Shown: piece after piece, positions 27,076 through 35,043 of the stretch
Numbering within the stretch: position 1 is the stretch's first letter
Layout of the letters: each line of letters starts with the position of its first letter
From: UBA5009 sp038043185
GTDB taxonomy: Bacteria; Bdellovibrionota; Bdellovibrionia; Bdellovibrionales; Bdellovibrionaceae
Direction: 5' to 3'
Length of the DNA: 54,502 nucleotides
Assembly (NCBI GenBank): GCA_038043185.1
Contig: JBBTCO010000014.1
Location: 1-54,502 of the forward strand
Made by a program: the position numbers and the translations under genes
Notes under the pieces: generated by a model
The model's database searches: none
The model's input: the letters and a program-made list of their open reading frames with translations, nothing else
What the model was told of the DNA's origin: nothing

Positions 27076-27710
27076 GATTTCGACTCCACCATGACTTGGG
27101 GTTGACTCAAGTCCAATTTTTCAAAACCAAACTGCAGGCGTCGAGCTTCGTCATGAAGGACCATTAAGCCAGCGCCACCATCTTTACGAAACTGATTTAT
27201 AAATTCGAAAAGATCGTGGATCGTATTTTCGTCCAAGCCAGTCATGGGCTCGTCTAAAATAAGAAGCTGAGGATGATGAACAATGGCACGAGCCAAAGCA
27301 ACTCTTTGGAATTGCCCGCGAGAAAGTTCTCTTAAAGCCCATTTTTTTAAATCAAGTGCATTTAGTTTTAGCAAAGCTTCTTCGATTGCTTTTTCTTTAT
27401 CGGGAATTTTAGATTGCCAAAGTCCCAACGAAACAAACTCATCGACTCGTAGTGGAAATTGAAAATCCAGCGGAGACTGCTGGGGCAAATATCCGATGAT
27501 GGGCAGAGTAGGGAATTGGATTTCGCCAATATAAGGATGGAGCCCAACAAGAGCGCGTAACAGAGTGCTTTTTCCACATCCATTTGCGCCAGTAATTGCA
27601 AGCCATTGTCCTGTGCTAAGTTCAAAAGAAAGATTTTTTATAATGCTGCGCGAGCCATAGGCTAGATGTAGGTGTTTGACCCATAGGATCGAATTCGTCT
27701 TTTGATTCAT
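27072..27710 (-). CDS. Zinc/manganese ABC transporter ATPase
   Basis: 212 residues: Walker A GANGCGKSTLL, Q-loop GYLPQQS, signature LSRGQFQRVALAR, Walker B LLILDEPMTGLDE, H-loop MVLHDE. It is shorter than ZnuC of enteric bacteria and lacks a C-terminal extension. It is the first gene of the metal-uptake operon. Its promoter region faces the ZrgA-like gene, with a perfect palindrome at 27742-27754. Confidence 0.9.
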   Translation of the reverse strand: MNQKTNSILWVKHLHLAYGSRSIIKNLSFELSTGQWLAITGANGCGKSTLLRALVGLHPYIGEIQFPTLPIIGYLPQQSPLDFQFPLRVDEFVSLGLWQSKIPDKEKAIEEALLKLNALDLKKWALRELSRGQFQRVALARAIVHHPQLLILDEPMTGLDENTIHDLFEFINQFRKDGGAGLMVLHDEARRLQFGFEKLDLSQPQVMVESKS

Positions 27711-27741
27711 ATCGTCTAACTATTGGAAAAGACTTTTAAAT

Positions 27742-27754
27742 GCAAATTATTTGC
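27742..27754. promoter_or_regulatory. Candidate Zur-type operator
   Basis: GCAAAT-T-ATTTGC, a perfect palindrome in the 74-base intergenic region between the zinc ABC operon and the ZrgA-like gene, 31 bases before the latter's ATG. Its position suggests joint control by a metalloregulator such as Zur. It does not match the enteric Zur box exactly. Confidence 0.45.
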
Positions 27755-27784
27755 TTCAGAATTATAAATGGAGGAAAAAAATCC

Positions 27785-28309
27785 ATGTCAATACGCTTAT
27801 CTGTGATTTTAGCACTCCTGTTTGGTTTTTTTACAAATTCTATTGCCCAAAACCAAACTAAATCGGTGAAAGCTCATGCGCATGGGGTATCGACTTGGTC
27901 CCTGGCTTTTGATGGAAAAACCGGAAAATTAATAGTGGAAACTCCGGGGGAAAGCATTCTTGGATTCGAGTATGAGCCTAAGAAGAAAAAAGATATATTG
28001 AAAGCCAGTGCAAATTTACAAAAATTTGAGCAGTCAATCCCGAATATGGTTGTTATCCCAAGTGAATATTCTTGTGTATGGACTAAAAAAACATTGGATG
28101 TTCTTCGCGAAGAAAATAATAAAAAACATTGTGAAATTGAAGCCGAGTTCGAAATCAATTGTCAAAAAAATCTTGAAGGCGCTGAAATTAAATTTTACAT
28201 TCAAAAATATTTTCCAAAATTTCATTCTGTAAATGCTGAAATTTTATTTGGAAATATCCAAAAAAGTCTGCCAGCGAACCGCGCGGGTGTAAGCGTTTTT
28301 TTAAAATGA
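27785..28309 (+). CDS. ZrgA-like zinc uptake protein (DUF2796)
   Basis: 174 residues from the ATG at 27785 with GGAGGA upstream. Signal peptide (LSVILALLFGFFTNSIAQ). The mature start AHAHGVSTWSLAFDGKTGKL and ETPGESILGFEYEPKKKK are the hallmark of DUF2796, the family of ZrgA, a periplasmic protein assisting ZnuABC zinc uptake in Vibrio. Conserved Cys (YSCVW, HCEIEAEFEINC) follow. Divergence from the ZnuABC-type operon supports the zinc role. There is no His-rich insert. Confidence 0.85.
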   Translation: MSIRLSVILALLFGFFTNSIAQNQTKSVKAHAHGVSTWSLAFDGKTGKLIVETPGESILGFEYEPKKKKDILKASANLQKFEQSIPNMVVIPSEYSCVWTKKTLDVLREENNKKHCEIEAEFEINCQKNLEGAEIKFYIQKYFPKFHSVNAEILFGNIQKSLPANRAGVSVFLK

Positions 28310-28311
28310 AT

Positions 28312-28376
28312 TAGAAGCGGTCTAATAAATAGTGATCCTTCGTTGCCTCGGCTGACTATTTATTAGACCGCTTCTA
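28312..28376. repeat. 22-bp perfect inverted repeat between zrgA-like gene and next gene
   Basis: Arms 28312-28333 and 28355-28376 are perfect complements (AGAAGCGGTCTAATAAATAG and its reverse) around a 21-base loop containing CTTCG. The repeat encodes the last codons and the stop of the minus-strand gene and follows the zrgA-like stop by three bases. It could terminate both transcripts, but it is much longer than a usual terminator and has no T tract. Confidence 0.75.
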
Positions 28377-29275
28377 GGTGCAGAATTTAACTGCATTAAA
28401 AAATAATCAACTCGAGATGATTTGCTTAAGTCTTCAAGTTTGGGCATTGCCCAAAAATTCATAAGTTCCACCCAAGACTGGTTAAAATTTAACTCGTCTG
28501 GATCCGAGAGTTTTTGATTTTTTTCCATGCCTAATTTTAGTTTCCAATTTTGCAGCCATAGATTTTTTAAAGTCAGCAAGGCATGCCAAGGATGAGTGTT
28601 CATATCTGAAATTAAATAGTTGAGGTCATCAGTCAGTTCCTTGTCGATGAAGGATCGCCAAGGTCCTTGAATAAAAGCATCTGAAAGCAGCTTTGCCCAG
28701 CGCATTTGGAAATGAAAAAGTTCAGGTTGGGAATTGAACTGCCAAGCATGTTCTAAATCATGAACAGTAAATAAAAAAGCATCGCGGTGATGTTCGTGAA
28801 TTTGTTTTAATTGATCAGCTTCGCAAAAAACACTCACGCAACGTTGACCTTGTATTTGCATTTCTAAAATTTCTTGCGGGGTCGGAATGTCAAAGCGCAG
28901 AACAAGTTTATATTGGCCGCTGTGCCAATTCTTTAAACTATGCCAAACCGAAAGCGGGACTCCGCGCCATCGCCATTGGTCACAATAGTCGATTAAATTT
29001 TTTGAACCTTGCATTGAAGCCTTATGCAAAAGTTGGAGTGGTAAACGAAAATGTTTTTCAAACTGCATCGGTGACAAATTCTGCGAAAGAAGAGTGGTGA
29101 TATTTTCTATTGTTAAAAAAGATTTTATTTTGAAATTATCCGAGGGAGTCTGGATTTGATTTTTCAAAATCATTTGCATCCAGCGGTCATTCTGCGAACG
29201 AAGACCAGATAAAACAAAGAGAGTGCCCAATGTAAACTCTGCTGAGCTTAAATCATCCTGCAGATGTTCTTTCAA
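28322..29275 (-). CDS. Conserved-looking hypothetical cytoplasmic protein
   Basis: 317 residues, no signal peptide or membrane segment, rich in Trp, His, Leu and Gln (for example WHALLTLKNLWLQNWKL, HRDAFLFTVHDLEHAWQFN). The repeated His in HEHHRD and VHDLEHAWQ might bind metal, but no known motif is matched. The C-terminal end (about the last 18 residues, SGLINSQPRQRR) is encoded inside the foldback repeat at 28312-28376 and so may be acquired. No function is recognised. Confidence 0.6.
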   Translation of the reverse strand: MKEHLQDDLSSAEFTLGTLFVLSGLRSQNDRWMQMILKNQIQTPSDNFKIKSFLTIENITTLLSQNLSPMQFEKHFRLPLQLLHKASMQGSKNLIDYCDQWRWRGVPLSVWHSLKNWHSGQYKLVLRFDIPTPQEILEMQIQGQRCVSVFCEADQLKQIHEHHRDAFLFTVHDLEHAWQFNSQPELFHFQMRWAKLLSDAFIQGPWRSFIDKELTDDLNYLISDMNTHPWHALLTLKNLWLQNWKLKLGMEKNQKLSDPDELNFNQSWVELMNFWAMPKLEDLSKSSRVDYFLMQLNSAPRSGLINSQPRQRRITIY

Positions 29276-29455
29276 AATACGAATTAGACTTATGTCAGAT
29301 ATGTGAGTGCCCTCGTTTGCGTAACTACTTCTGAAATCTATTTAATGCGATCTCAACCTAAAAACTAGACCTTTTTATAGTTTCCAAGCTTGCTTAGGCA
29401 AGAATGCTAGACTTTAATTTAGTTGTCGAGAACTCAAAAGGACTTGAGGGGGAAT

Positions 29456-30340
29456 ATGAAAATCAGTAAAAGATTGCATCGATTGTTTTGTTCCGTTGTC
29501 TTTTTTCAAGCAGTTTTAATTTTAGGGGCCCAAGACGACGCTTTTGGACAGAGTCAAAGGTCGACTCGGTTCCCTGATTATTACCAAATAAATCAAACGC
29601 CCACTCAGCAAAAATTTTTAGATCCTCAAGGCACCATTGAATCTTTAAGCACGAATATAACAGCGCAAGGCGGGTCCGTATTTAACTTATTGAAGTGGGA
29701 TCGTGCAGGGAAGTCTTTGCCAATACCCACTGAGCCCTACAATCGAGACAAACATTTTGGTACTTGGATTGATGATAATCGTGACAATAACTGTTTGGAC
29801 ACTCGCGGAAAAATTTTAGTTAAGAACTCTCGGGTTGCGGTGACATACTCTGATGCCAAACGTTGTATCGTCGCAACAGGAGAATGGCTGGATCCCTACA
29901 CCAATCAAATCTTTCGAAAAGCTACAGACATTCAAATTGATCACTTTATTCCTTTGAAGCAGGCTTACACCACCGGAGCCTGGACTTGGAATCAAAAATA
30001 TCGTTGCTTGTATGCAAATTTTCTTTTTAATGAAATTCAATTACTGGCAGTTAATGGAACAGAAAACCAAAAAAAGAGTGACAATGCGCCTGACGAATAC
30101 ATGCCCCCAAACAAACAGATCTGGTGTGGCTATTTGGCAAATTGGCTAAAGGTAAAACTCATTTGGAACTTAGTCATGACTCCGCCGGAAGCTAAAGGCA
30201 TTGCGGATATTTTCGCTGCTGCAAAATGCAGTGCCAAGGATTTTCAATTTACTGTTGCTGAACTCCAGAAGCAAAGAGCGACGATTACTGCGAACGCCTT
30301 GTATTGCGATTATGATATGAAACCAAAGCCTCCTCAGTAA
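29456..30340 (+). CDS. Secreted HNH (DUF1524/GmrSD-C-like) nuclease
   Basis: 294 residues from the ATG at 29456 preceded by GAGGGGG. Signal peptide (LFCSVVFFQAVLILGAQ). The C-terminal half has ATGEWLDPYTN, then IQIDHFIPLKQAY with the catalytic Asp-His, TGAWTWNQKYRCLYAN, LLAVNGTENQKKSDNAPDEY and a WCGYLANW segment. This is the beta-beta-alpha metal pattern of the DUF1524 HNH family (secreted or periplasmic DNases). It is probably exported to degrade prey or environmental DNA. The N-terminal part is unassigned. Confidence 0.85.
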   Translation: MKISKRLHRLFCSVVFFQAVLILGAQDDAFGQSQRSTRFPDYYQINQTPTQQKFLDPQGTIESLSTNITAQGGSVFNLLKWDRAGKSLPIPTEPYNRDKHFGTWIDDNRDNNCLDTRGKILVKNSRVAVTYSDAKRCIVATGEWLDPYTNQIFRKATDIQIDHFIPLKQAYTTGAWTWNQKYRCLYANFLFNEIQLLAVNGTENQKKSDNAPDEYMPPNKQIWCGYLANWLKVKLIWNLVMTPPEAKGIADIFAAAKCSAKDFQFTVAELQKQRATITANALYCDYDMKPKPPQ

Positions 30341-30362
30341 ATCTAATAGACGAGGCTAAAAA

Positions 30363-31646
30363 TTGAAAATTGAAATTATTGGAACAATTTTTTTTGCAAT
30401 TGCGGTTGTACACACTTTTTTAACTTCATCGATTGCAAAGTTATCTCGACACTTTCCCAACGACAGTTTTTTTCATGCCTTATTTCATCTTTTAGGCGAA
30501 ATTGAAGTGGTTTTTGGTTTTTGGGCCGGAGTTTTTTTTCTATTTTTTGCCTTTTTTGAAAGTCCTTCGTCGGTTATCGCGTATCAAGAAAGTCTTAGTT
30601 TTACCGAGCCCTTATTTGTCTTTGTGATTATGATTGTAGCCGCAACCCGACCGATTCTATTCTTTGTGCAAATGATAATCGAAAGAGTGAGTTTTATTTT
30701 TCAAAAAATAGCGCGAACGCCTGCGCAGTTCACTGATATTTTAATGATATTGATTCTTGGGCCATTGATTGGAAGTCTGATCACAGAACCTGCCGCCATA
30801 ACAGTAACAGCTTTATTAATTAAAAATTTGGCTCGTCAAGTTTCCAAAAAATTAACTTACACTTTATTGGCCGTGCTTTTTGTTAATATATCTGTCGGCG
30901 GAGCGCTGACCCCTTTCGCAGCGCCGCCAATACTGATGGTGGCGAAAACTTGGGCCTGGGATTTTAATTTTGTTTTTTTAAATTTCGGTTTCAGGTCCAT
31001 AGCAACAGTCGTGATCAATTCTTTGTTATTCGTTTTATTTTTTAGAAAAGAATTAGCTGTGTCATTTTACAGCTTAAAAGAATTATCGGAAAAACGAAGT
31101 CAAGGGCATGCGAACATGTCAGCTGGAATCGTTATTTTACATTTAATTATTTTGCTGATGATTGTCTTAACCGCTCATCATCAAAGTGTTTTCATGGGAA
31201 TATTTTTATTTTTTCTTGGCATTACTGTGGCAACAAAAAAATATCATGATCAATTGCGTTTTCGGGAAAGTCTTTTAGTGGCATTTTTCCTGGGTGGCCT
31301 TGTGGTGTTTGGTGCTTTTCAACGATGGTGGTTGCAGCCGCTGTTGACATCATTGAGTGATGGTACTTTGTTTTATGGATCTGTCGCATTGACTGCAATC
31401 GTAGATAATGCGGCCTTAACTTACTTGGGTTCACAAGTACAAACTTTAACAGAAAGTTCGAAGTACGCTTTAGTCGCAGGAGCTCTCACGGGTGGAGGAT
31501 TAACGATCATTGCTAATGCTCCGAATGCAGCAGGCTATTCAATTTTGTCCGATTTATTTCCTGGAAAAATTATTTCACCGTTGAATCTATTGCTGGCGGC
31601 ATTACCACCCACCGCTGTCGCAGTGATTTGCTTTTATATTATATAA
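30363..31646 (+). CDS. Putative Na+/H+ antiporter (Na_H_antiport_3-like)
   Basis: 427 residues starting at a TTG 22 bases after the nuclease stop. About 11-12 hydrophobic segments. Pairs of helices with polar residues at GPLIGSLITEPAAITVTALL, VGGALTPFAAPPILMVAK and ALTAIVDNAALTYLGSQ/GGGLTIIANAPNAAGYS fit an inverted-repeat ion-transporter fold and resemble the putative Na+/H+ antiporter family PF07399. Ion specificity cannot be read. A bidirectional terminator follows at 31673. Confidence 0.78.
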   Translation: MKIEIIGTIFFAIAVVHTFLTSSIAKLSRHFPNDSFFHALFHLLGEIEVVFGFWAGVFFLFFAFFESPSSVIAYQESLSFTEPLFVFVIMIVAATRPILFFVQMIIERVSFIFQKIARTPAQFTDILMILILGPLIGSLITEPAAITVTALLIKNLARQVSKKLTYTLLAVLFVNISVGGALTPFAAPPILMVAKTWAWDFNFVFLNFGFRSIATVVINSLLFVLFFRKELAVSFYSLKELSEKRSQGHANMSAGIVILHLIILLMIVLTAHHQSVFMGIFLFFLGITVATKKYHDQLRFRESLLVAFFLGGLVVFGAFQRWWLQPLLTSLSDGTLFYGSVALTAIVDNAALTYLGSQVQTLTESSKYALVAGALTGGGLTIIANAPNAAGYSILSDLFPGKIISPLNLLLAALPPTAVAVICFYII

Positions 31647-31672
31647 GAACACGCCTCGGCCTCGCTCAATAA

Positions 31673-31698
31673 AAAAGGGAGCTAGGTAGCTCCCTTTT
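31673..31698. terminator. Bidirectional terminator
   Basis: AAAAGGGAGCTA-GG-TAGCTCCCTTTT, a perfect 12-bp inverted repeat with flanking A and T runs, between the convergent antiporter and Asr-like genes. It should work on both strands. Confidence 0.9.
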
Positions 31699-31724
31699 GA
31701 AAAACGAATTAAGAATCAAACGGA

Positions 31725-31949
31725 CTATTTGTCGTCGCCGCTTTTTTCTTTTTTACCTTTTTTTCCGTGTTTCTTTTTGCCATGTTCTTTCATTTTGTGT
31801 TGTTTGCCGCCCATGTCTGCTGCAGGTGCTGCATCAACTGCTGGTGCAGTAACTTCAGCTGCAGGAGCCGCTGCCGGAGCAGCATGATCGTCAGCTTGAG
31901 CTACGAATCCAACAAGAGCCAATGACATAATAAGTGCTGATAATTTCAT
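31725..31949 (-). CDS. Small Asr-like periplasmic protein
   Basis: 74 residues: signal peptide (LSALIMSLALVGFVAQA), an Ala/Pro/Val-rich segment (APAAAPAAEVTAPAVDAAPA) and a Lys/His-rich tail (GKQHKMKEHGKKKHGKKGKK). This two-part low-complexity design is that of the acid-shock protein Asr of enterobacteria and related disordered periplasmic proteins, although no homology can be proved. Strong Shine-Dalgarno (AAGGAGG). It lies 82 bases beyond the two-component operon, which could regulate it. Metal or proton buffering is possible. Confidence 0.7.
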   Translation of the reverse strand: MKLSALIMSLALVGFVAQADDHAAPAAAPAAEVTAPAVDAAPAADMGGKQHKMKEHGKKKHGKKGKKEKSGDDK

Positions 31950-32031
31950 AAAACCTCCTTAAGGTTTAAATGGTTTTGGTTCACTTGTTAAAAGTGTACA
32001 GGAACGAATTAAAGCTAACATTAAAGCCAGA

Positions 32032-33483
32032 TTAAATATTTTTAATCTCAAAATGAAACTCTGAACCCATATTGCTGCCCTTGTGCGCATAAAGTTTTGC
32101 GCTATGTAATTGGCTGATTTTATGGGCAATTGAAAGTCCAAGACCAAAGCCACTTGTTTTTTGGGTTTGGCTTGCTCGGCTAAATCTTTCGTACAAATGG
32201 TCTTGATATGAGTCAGGTATCCCCGGACCTTCATCTTTTATGATCACTAATGAGATTCCTTTTTTCCATAGCAGATTCAATGAAACTTGCGAAGAGGGTG
32301 GTGAGTACTTAATGGCGTTTTCGATCAAGTTTATAAAGAGTTGAATTAAAAGATCTGAATCACCGCGAGTTGTCGGCCGTTCTTGCTCATCAGAAATATT
32401 AAAGGAAATTTTAATGGATTTTTTTTGAGCCAATCTTTCGACACGGCTGATGGCTTCAAGCAAAACTTCATCTAAAAATAAATTTTGCATTTGCAGAGCG
32501 CCAAGACCGGCATCAATTCTTGCTAAGAGGAGCATATCATGAACAATGCCCGAAAGATTTTCAACTTCCTGTAAAGAGCTTTTGATTAATTTTTGATTCT
32601 CTTCATCACTGGTCTTTTTTTCAATCATTTCCAATTCGCCTTTTAATATAGCGAGTGGTGTTTGCAATTGGTGAGAGGCATCAGCGACAAACCTTTCTTG
32701 GCTTTGAAAGGCTTTATCAATGCGGTTGAGCATATCATTTAAAGTGAGTCCCAATTTTTGAATTTCATCTTTAGCAATAGGAATAGGGACTCGGCCCGAA
32801 AGATTATTTGCATTAATTTCTTGAGCCGTCGCAATCATATTTTTGAGCGGGGAAAGAGCACGACCCGCAATATAAGCTCCGCCGAATGTAGCAATGATCA
32901 TGACCATGGGAACGCCAAATTTTAAAAGATCCAGGCGTTTGTTAATTTGTGACTCAAGAAGTGTTAAGGGGGCGGCGACCTGCAGAAAAATTTCTTTGGA
33001 TGTGTCGAGGGCGAAGGTGATCATGCGATAGCTGTCGGCTTCGTCGGTCGAATAATTAACCGTGCGGTAAGAAGCCTCTTCACCACGCAAAAGTAAATTT
33101 CTGAAATCATTTTTATAAGGCAGAAAAAAATCATTCAATTCACCAACCTGAGAAAGAATTCTTCCTTCGGAGTTACGCACAACAATCAAAGCATTTCCCA
33201 AGGGAAAGGGCAGGATTTTTCCTTGGTCAATATCTAATTTTGGCAATGAATCGCCGTTCCCTGAGCTGAGTGTTGAGAGGTTTATCGATTTTGAGACATC
33301 AACGGCATAATTATAGAGCGCAATATCAAAGTCATCTTCGAGCGCTTTAATCATAAAATTAAATACCGCTAAGTTAAAAATAAGTGTGGTGACTCCAAAG
33401 ATAAAAACAAATAAGCCGGTCAGTTTGGCGCGAAGACCGATTCGTCGATAAGGATTAAGTATTTTGTCTAAGTACGTAGCCAA
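32032..33483 (-). CDS. Membrane sensor histidine kinase
   Basis: 483 residues. Two transmembrane helices (LTGLFVFIFGVTTLIFNLAV; about residues 190-210 with VPMVMIIATFGGAYIAG) flank a periplasmic sensor of about 145 residues. A HAMP domain follows (RALSPLKNMIATAQEINANN). The HisKA phospho-acceptor is in VADASHQLQTPLAILKGE. HATPase: N-box LINLIENAIKYS, G1 IKDEGPGIP, G2 GFGLGLSIAHKI. It resembles the CusS/QseC-type kinases that pair with OmpR regulators. The start overlaps the regulator gene by 29 bases. Confidence 0.93.
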   Translation of the reverse strand: MATYLDKILNPYRRIGLRAKLTGLFVFIFGVTTLIFNLAVFNFMIKALEDDFDIALYNYAVDVSKSINLSTLSSGNGDSLPKLDIDQGKILPFPLGNALIVVRNSEGRILSQVGELNDFFLPYKNDFRNLLLRGEEASYRTVNYSTDEADSYRMITFALDTSKEIFLQVAAPLTLLESQINKRLDLLKFGVPMVMIIATFGGAYIAGRALSPLKNMIATAQEINANNLSGRVPIPIAKDEIQKLGLTLNDMLNRIDKAFQSQERFVADASHQLQTPLAILKGELEMIEKKTSDEENQKLIKSSLQEVENLSGIVHDMLLLARIDAGLGALQMQNLFLDEVLLEAISRVERLAQKKSIKISFNISDEQERPTTRGDSDLLIQLFINLIENAIKYSPPSSQVSLNLLWKKGISLVIIKDEGPGIPDSYQDHLYERFSRASQTQKTSGFGLGLSIAHKISQLHSAKLYAHKGSNMGSEFHFEIKNI

Positions 33484-34135
33484 CGCCCACCACCGTATGG
33501 ATCAATTTCTTTTTAAAAGGGACATCCACTTTTTTTCTCAAGAGATTGACGTAAACATCGATCACGTTACTTTCGGAATCAAAATGCAAATCCCAAACGT
33601 GTTCGGCAATGGCGATGCGACCTAAAGGTCGATCCGGGTTGCGCAAAAAATATTCAAGAAGTGAAAATTCTTTTGTGGTTAAAATAATTTCTTGATTATC
33701 TCGTTTTACTTTACGGTGGACTAAGTCCATTTCGAGATCATCAAATTTTAAAACAGAAGAGGTCGCTTGATTTGGCGACTGCCTTCGCAAGAGGGCGCGC
33801 ACTCGGGCTAAGAGTTCTTCAATGGAATAAGGTTTTGTTAAATAGTCGTCGGCGCCGGCATCCAGTCCGTTGACTTTATCCTTGGTTGTTGAAAGAGCTG
33901 TCAGCATCAGAATTGGCCCATGATAAGAATCACGTCGAATATGTCGGGCGGTGTCAAATCCGCTTTGATCTGGCAGCATGACATCCAGAATGACTAAATC
34001 ATATTCACCTTGGGTTAAGTAAGATTCTGCAGCCGAACCCGTTTCAGCGATATCAACCGCGTAACCGACTTCCTGTAAGCCATGCTTAAGAAAATTGGAC
34101 ATTTTAGGCTGATCTTCAACGACAAGAATTCGCAT
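33455..34135 (-). CDS. OmpR/PhoB-family response regulator
   Basis: 226 residues. Receiver with acidic pair in ILVVEDQPKM, phospho-acceptor in YDLVILDVMLPDQSG, conserved Thr and Lys (LTALSTTKDKV, YLTKPYSIEELLARV). A C-terminal winged helix follows (IILTTKEFSLLEYFLRNPDR, SNVIDVYVNLLRKKV, VVGVGYVLR). Cognate partner of the overlapping kinase. Its ATG shares bases with the stop of the upstream gene (TAATG). Confidence 0.95.
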   Translation of the reverse strand: MRILVVEDQPKMSNFLKHGLQEVGYAVDIAETGSAAESYLTQGEYDLVILDVMLPDQSGFDTARHIRRDSYHGPILMLTALSTTKDKVNGLDAGADDYLTKPYSIEELLARVRALLRRQSPNQATSSVLKFDDLEMDLVHRKVKRDNQEIILTTKEFSLLEYFLRNPDRPLGRIAIAEHVWDLHFDSESNVIDVYVNLLRKKVDVPFKKKLIHTVVGVGYVLRQNT

Positions 34136-34578
34136 TATTTTTTGAATAGTGACTTGATCACGTCTTTCTCGCTCGGCGATGAAGGTTGACTGTTTTCGTC
34201 GATTTCCACGCTTTTAATGCGATCGTTATCAAGCATTACTTTAACCAAAGGGCCTGTCGCTTTTTTGCTCTTCTCGAGACGGGCTTTAAACAGGCCATAA
34301 CTTGGCAGAGTTTCGGATAAGATATAGGGTCCTGGATGTTTTTTGTCTTCAAAAAACACTTCTGTTTCGCTGTTGATATCACGTACAATCTTAACCTTTG
34401 CCGAAAAGCTTTGATCATCCGTATCTGTTTCAAAAACTTGGGTATTTAATTTTGGTTTTGATTTCGCTTTTGAAGGTTGAGCCAAAGTTAGGCTTGAAAT
34501 GAATGTCCCTGCTAAAATTAATATGAGGAACGTATGTTTCAGGTTGATACAAGATTTTATCTGACGTAGAAGTTTCAT
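34135..34578 (-). CDS. Secreted protein at head of two-component operon
   Basis: 147 residues. Signal peptide (HTFLILILAGTFISSLTLAQ). The mature domain (TQVFETDTDDQSFSAKVKIV, EVFFEDKKHPGPYILSETLP) has a beta-sandwich feel and is followed by a Ser/Glu/Lys-rich tail. No family is recognised. Translational overlap with the response regulator suggests it is a periplasmic accessory factor of the signalling pair, perhaps a ligand-binding or feedback protein. Confidence 0.68.
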   Translation of the reverse strand: MKLLRQIKSCINLKHTFLILILAGTFISSLTLAQPSKAKSKPKLNTQVFETDTDDQSFSAKVKIVRDINSETEVFFEDKKHPGPYILSETLPSYGLFKARLEKSKKATGPLVKVMLDNDRIKSVEIDENSQPSSPSEKDVIKSLFKK

Positions 34579-34677
34579 AGGGGCTTATCTTGCCCAGTTT
34601 GTCTTAACGCCGCAACTAATAAAGCAACTGGTTATAATAGGGTAGCCTATGCTAAAGTAGAGTCTTCGGGAGGATTT

Positions 34678-34929
34678 ATGAATTTAGGTATGACTGAAAT
34701 GCTTTTGATTGCAGGGATTGCTCTGCTCTTTTTTGGTCCGTCGCGCCTCCCGGGCTTAGGGAAATCAGTAGGCCAAGCAATACGTAGTTTCAAAAAAGGG
34801 ATCACCGAGGATTCTCCGGATGACGGGGACGCAGAGAAATCTAAGCACTCCCAATTATCTCATGATTCGGCGACCCCATCCTCTTCTGGGCAAAAGCAGC
34901 CCGAAACAGAAAAAAATCGTCTTTCTTAA
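34678..34929 (+). CDS. tatA: Twin-arginine translocase subunit TatA
   Basis: 83 residues with GGGAGG upstream of the ATG. N-terminal transmembrane helix (MTEMLLIAGIALLFFGPSRL) with the FGPSRLPGLGKSVG hinge, then an amphipathic helix (QAIRSFKKGITED) and a disordered polar tail. This is the full TatA/E pattern. TatBC are not adjacent, so this is a stand-alone tatA. It forms the export pore for folded Tat substrates; one probable substrate (the amine oxidase at 50977) lies in the same window. Confidence 0.93.
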   Translation: MNLGMTEMLLIAGIALLFFGPSRLPGLGKSVGQAIRSFKKGITEDSPDDGDAEKSKHSQLSHDSATPSSSGQKQPETEKNRLS

Positions 34930-35043
34930 AATATTTTAGAAATTTTAAAAATTTAAATTCAGGTGTCGCGAGATGTTATGTGTAGGCAAATTCTGGATTT
35001 TTGACCACAATCAGTCAGTAATTTCAACTGAAGGAGAAGTGGA

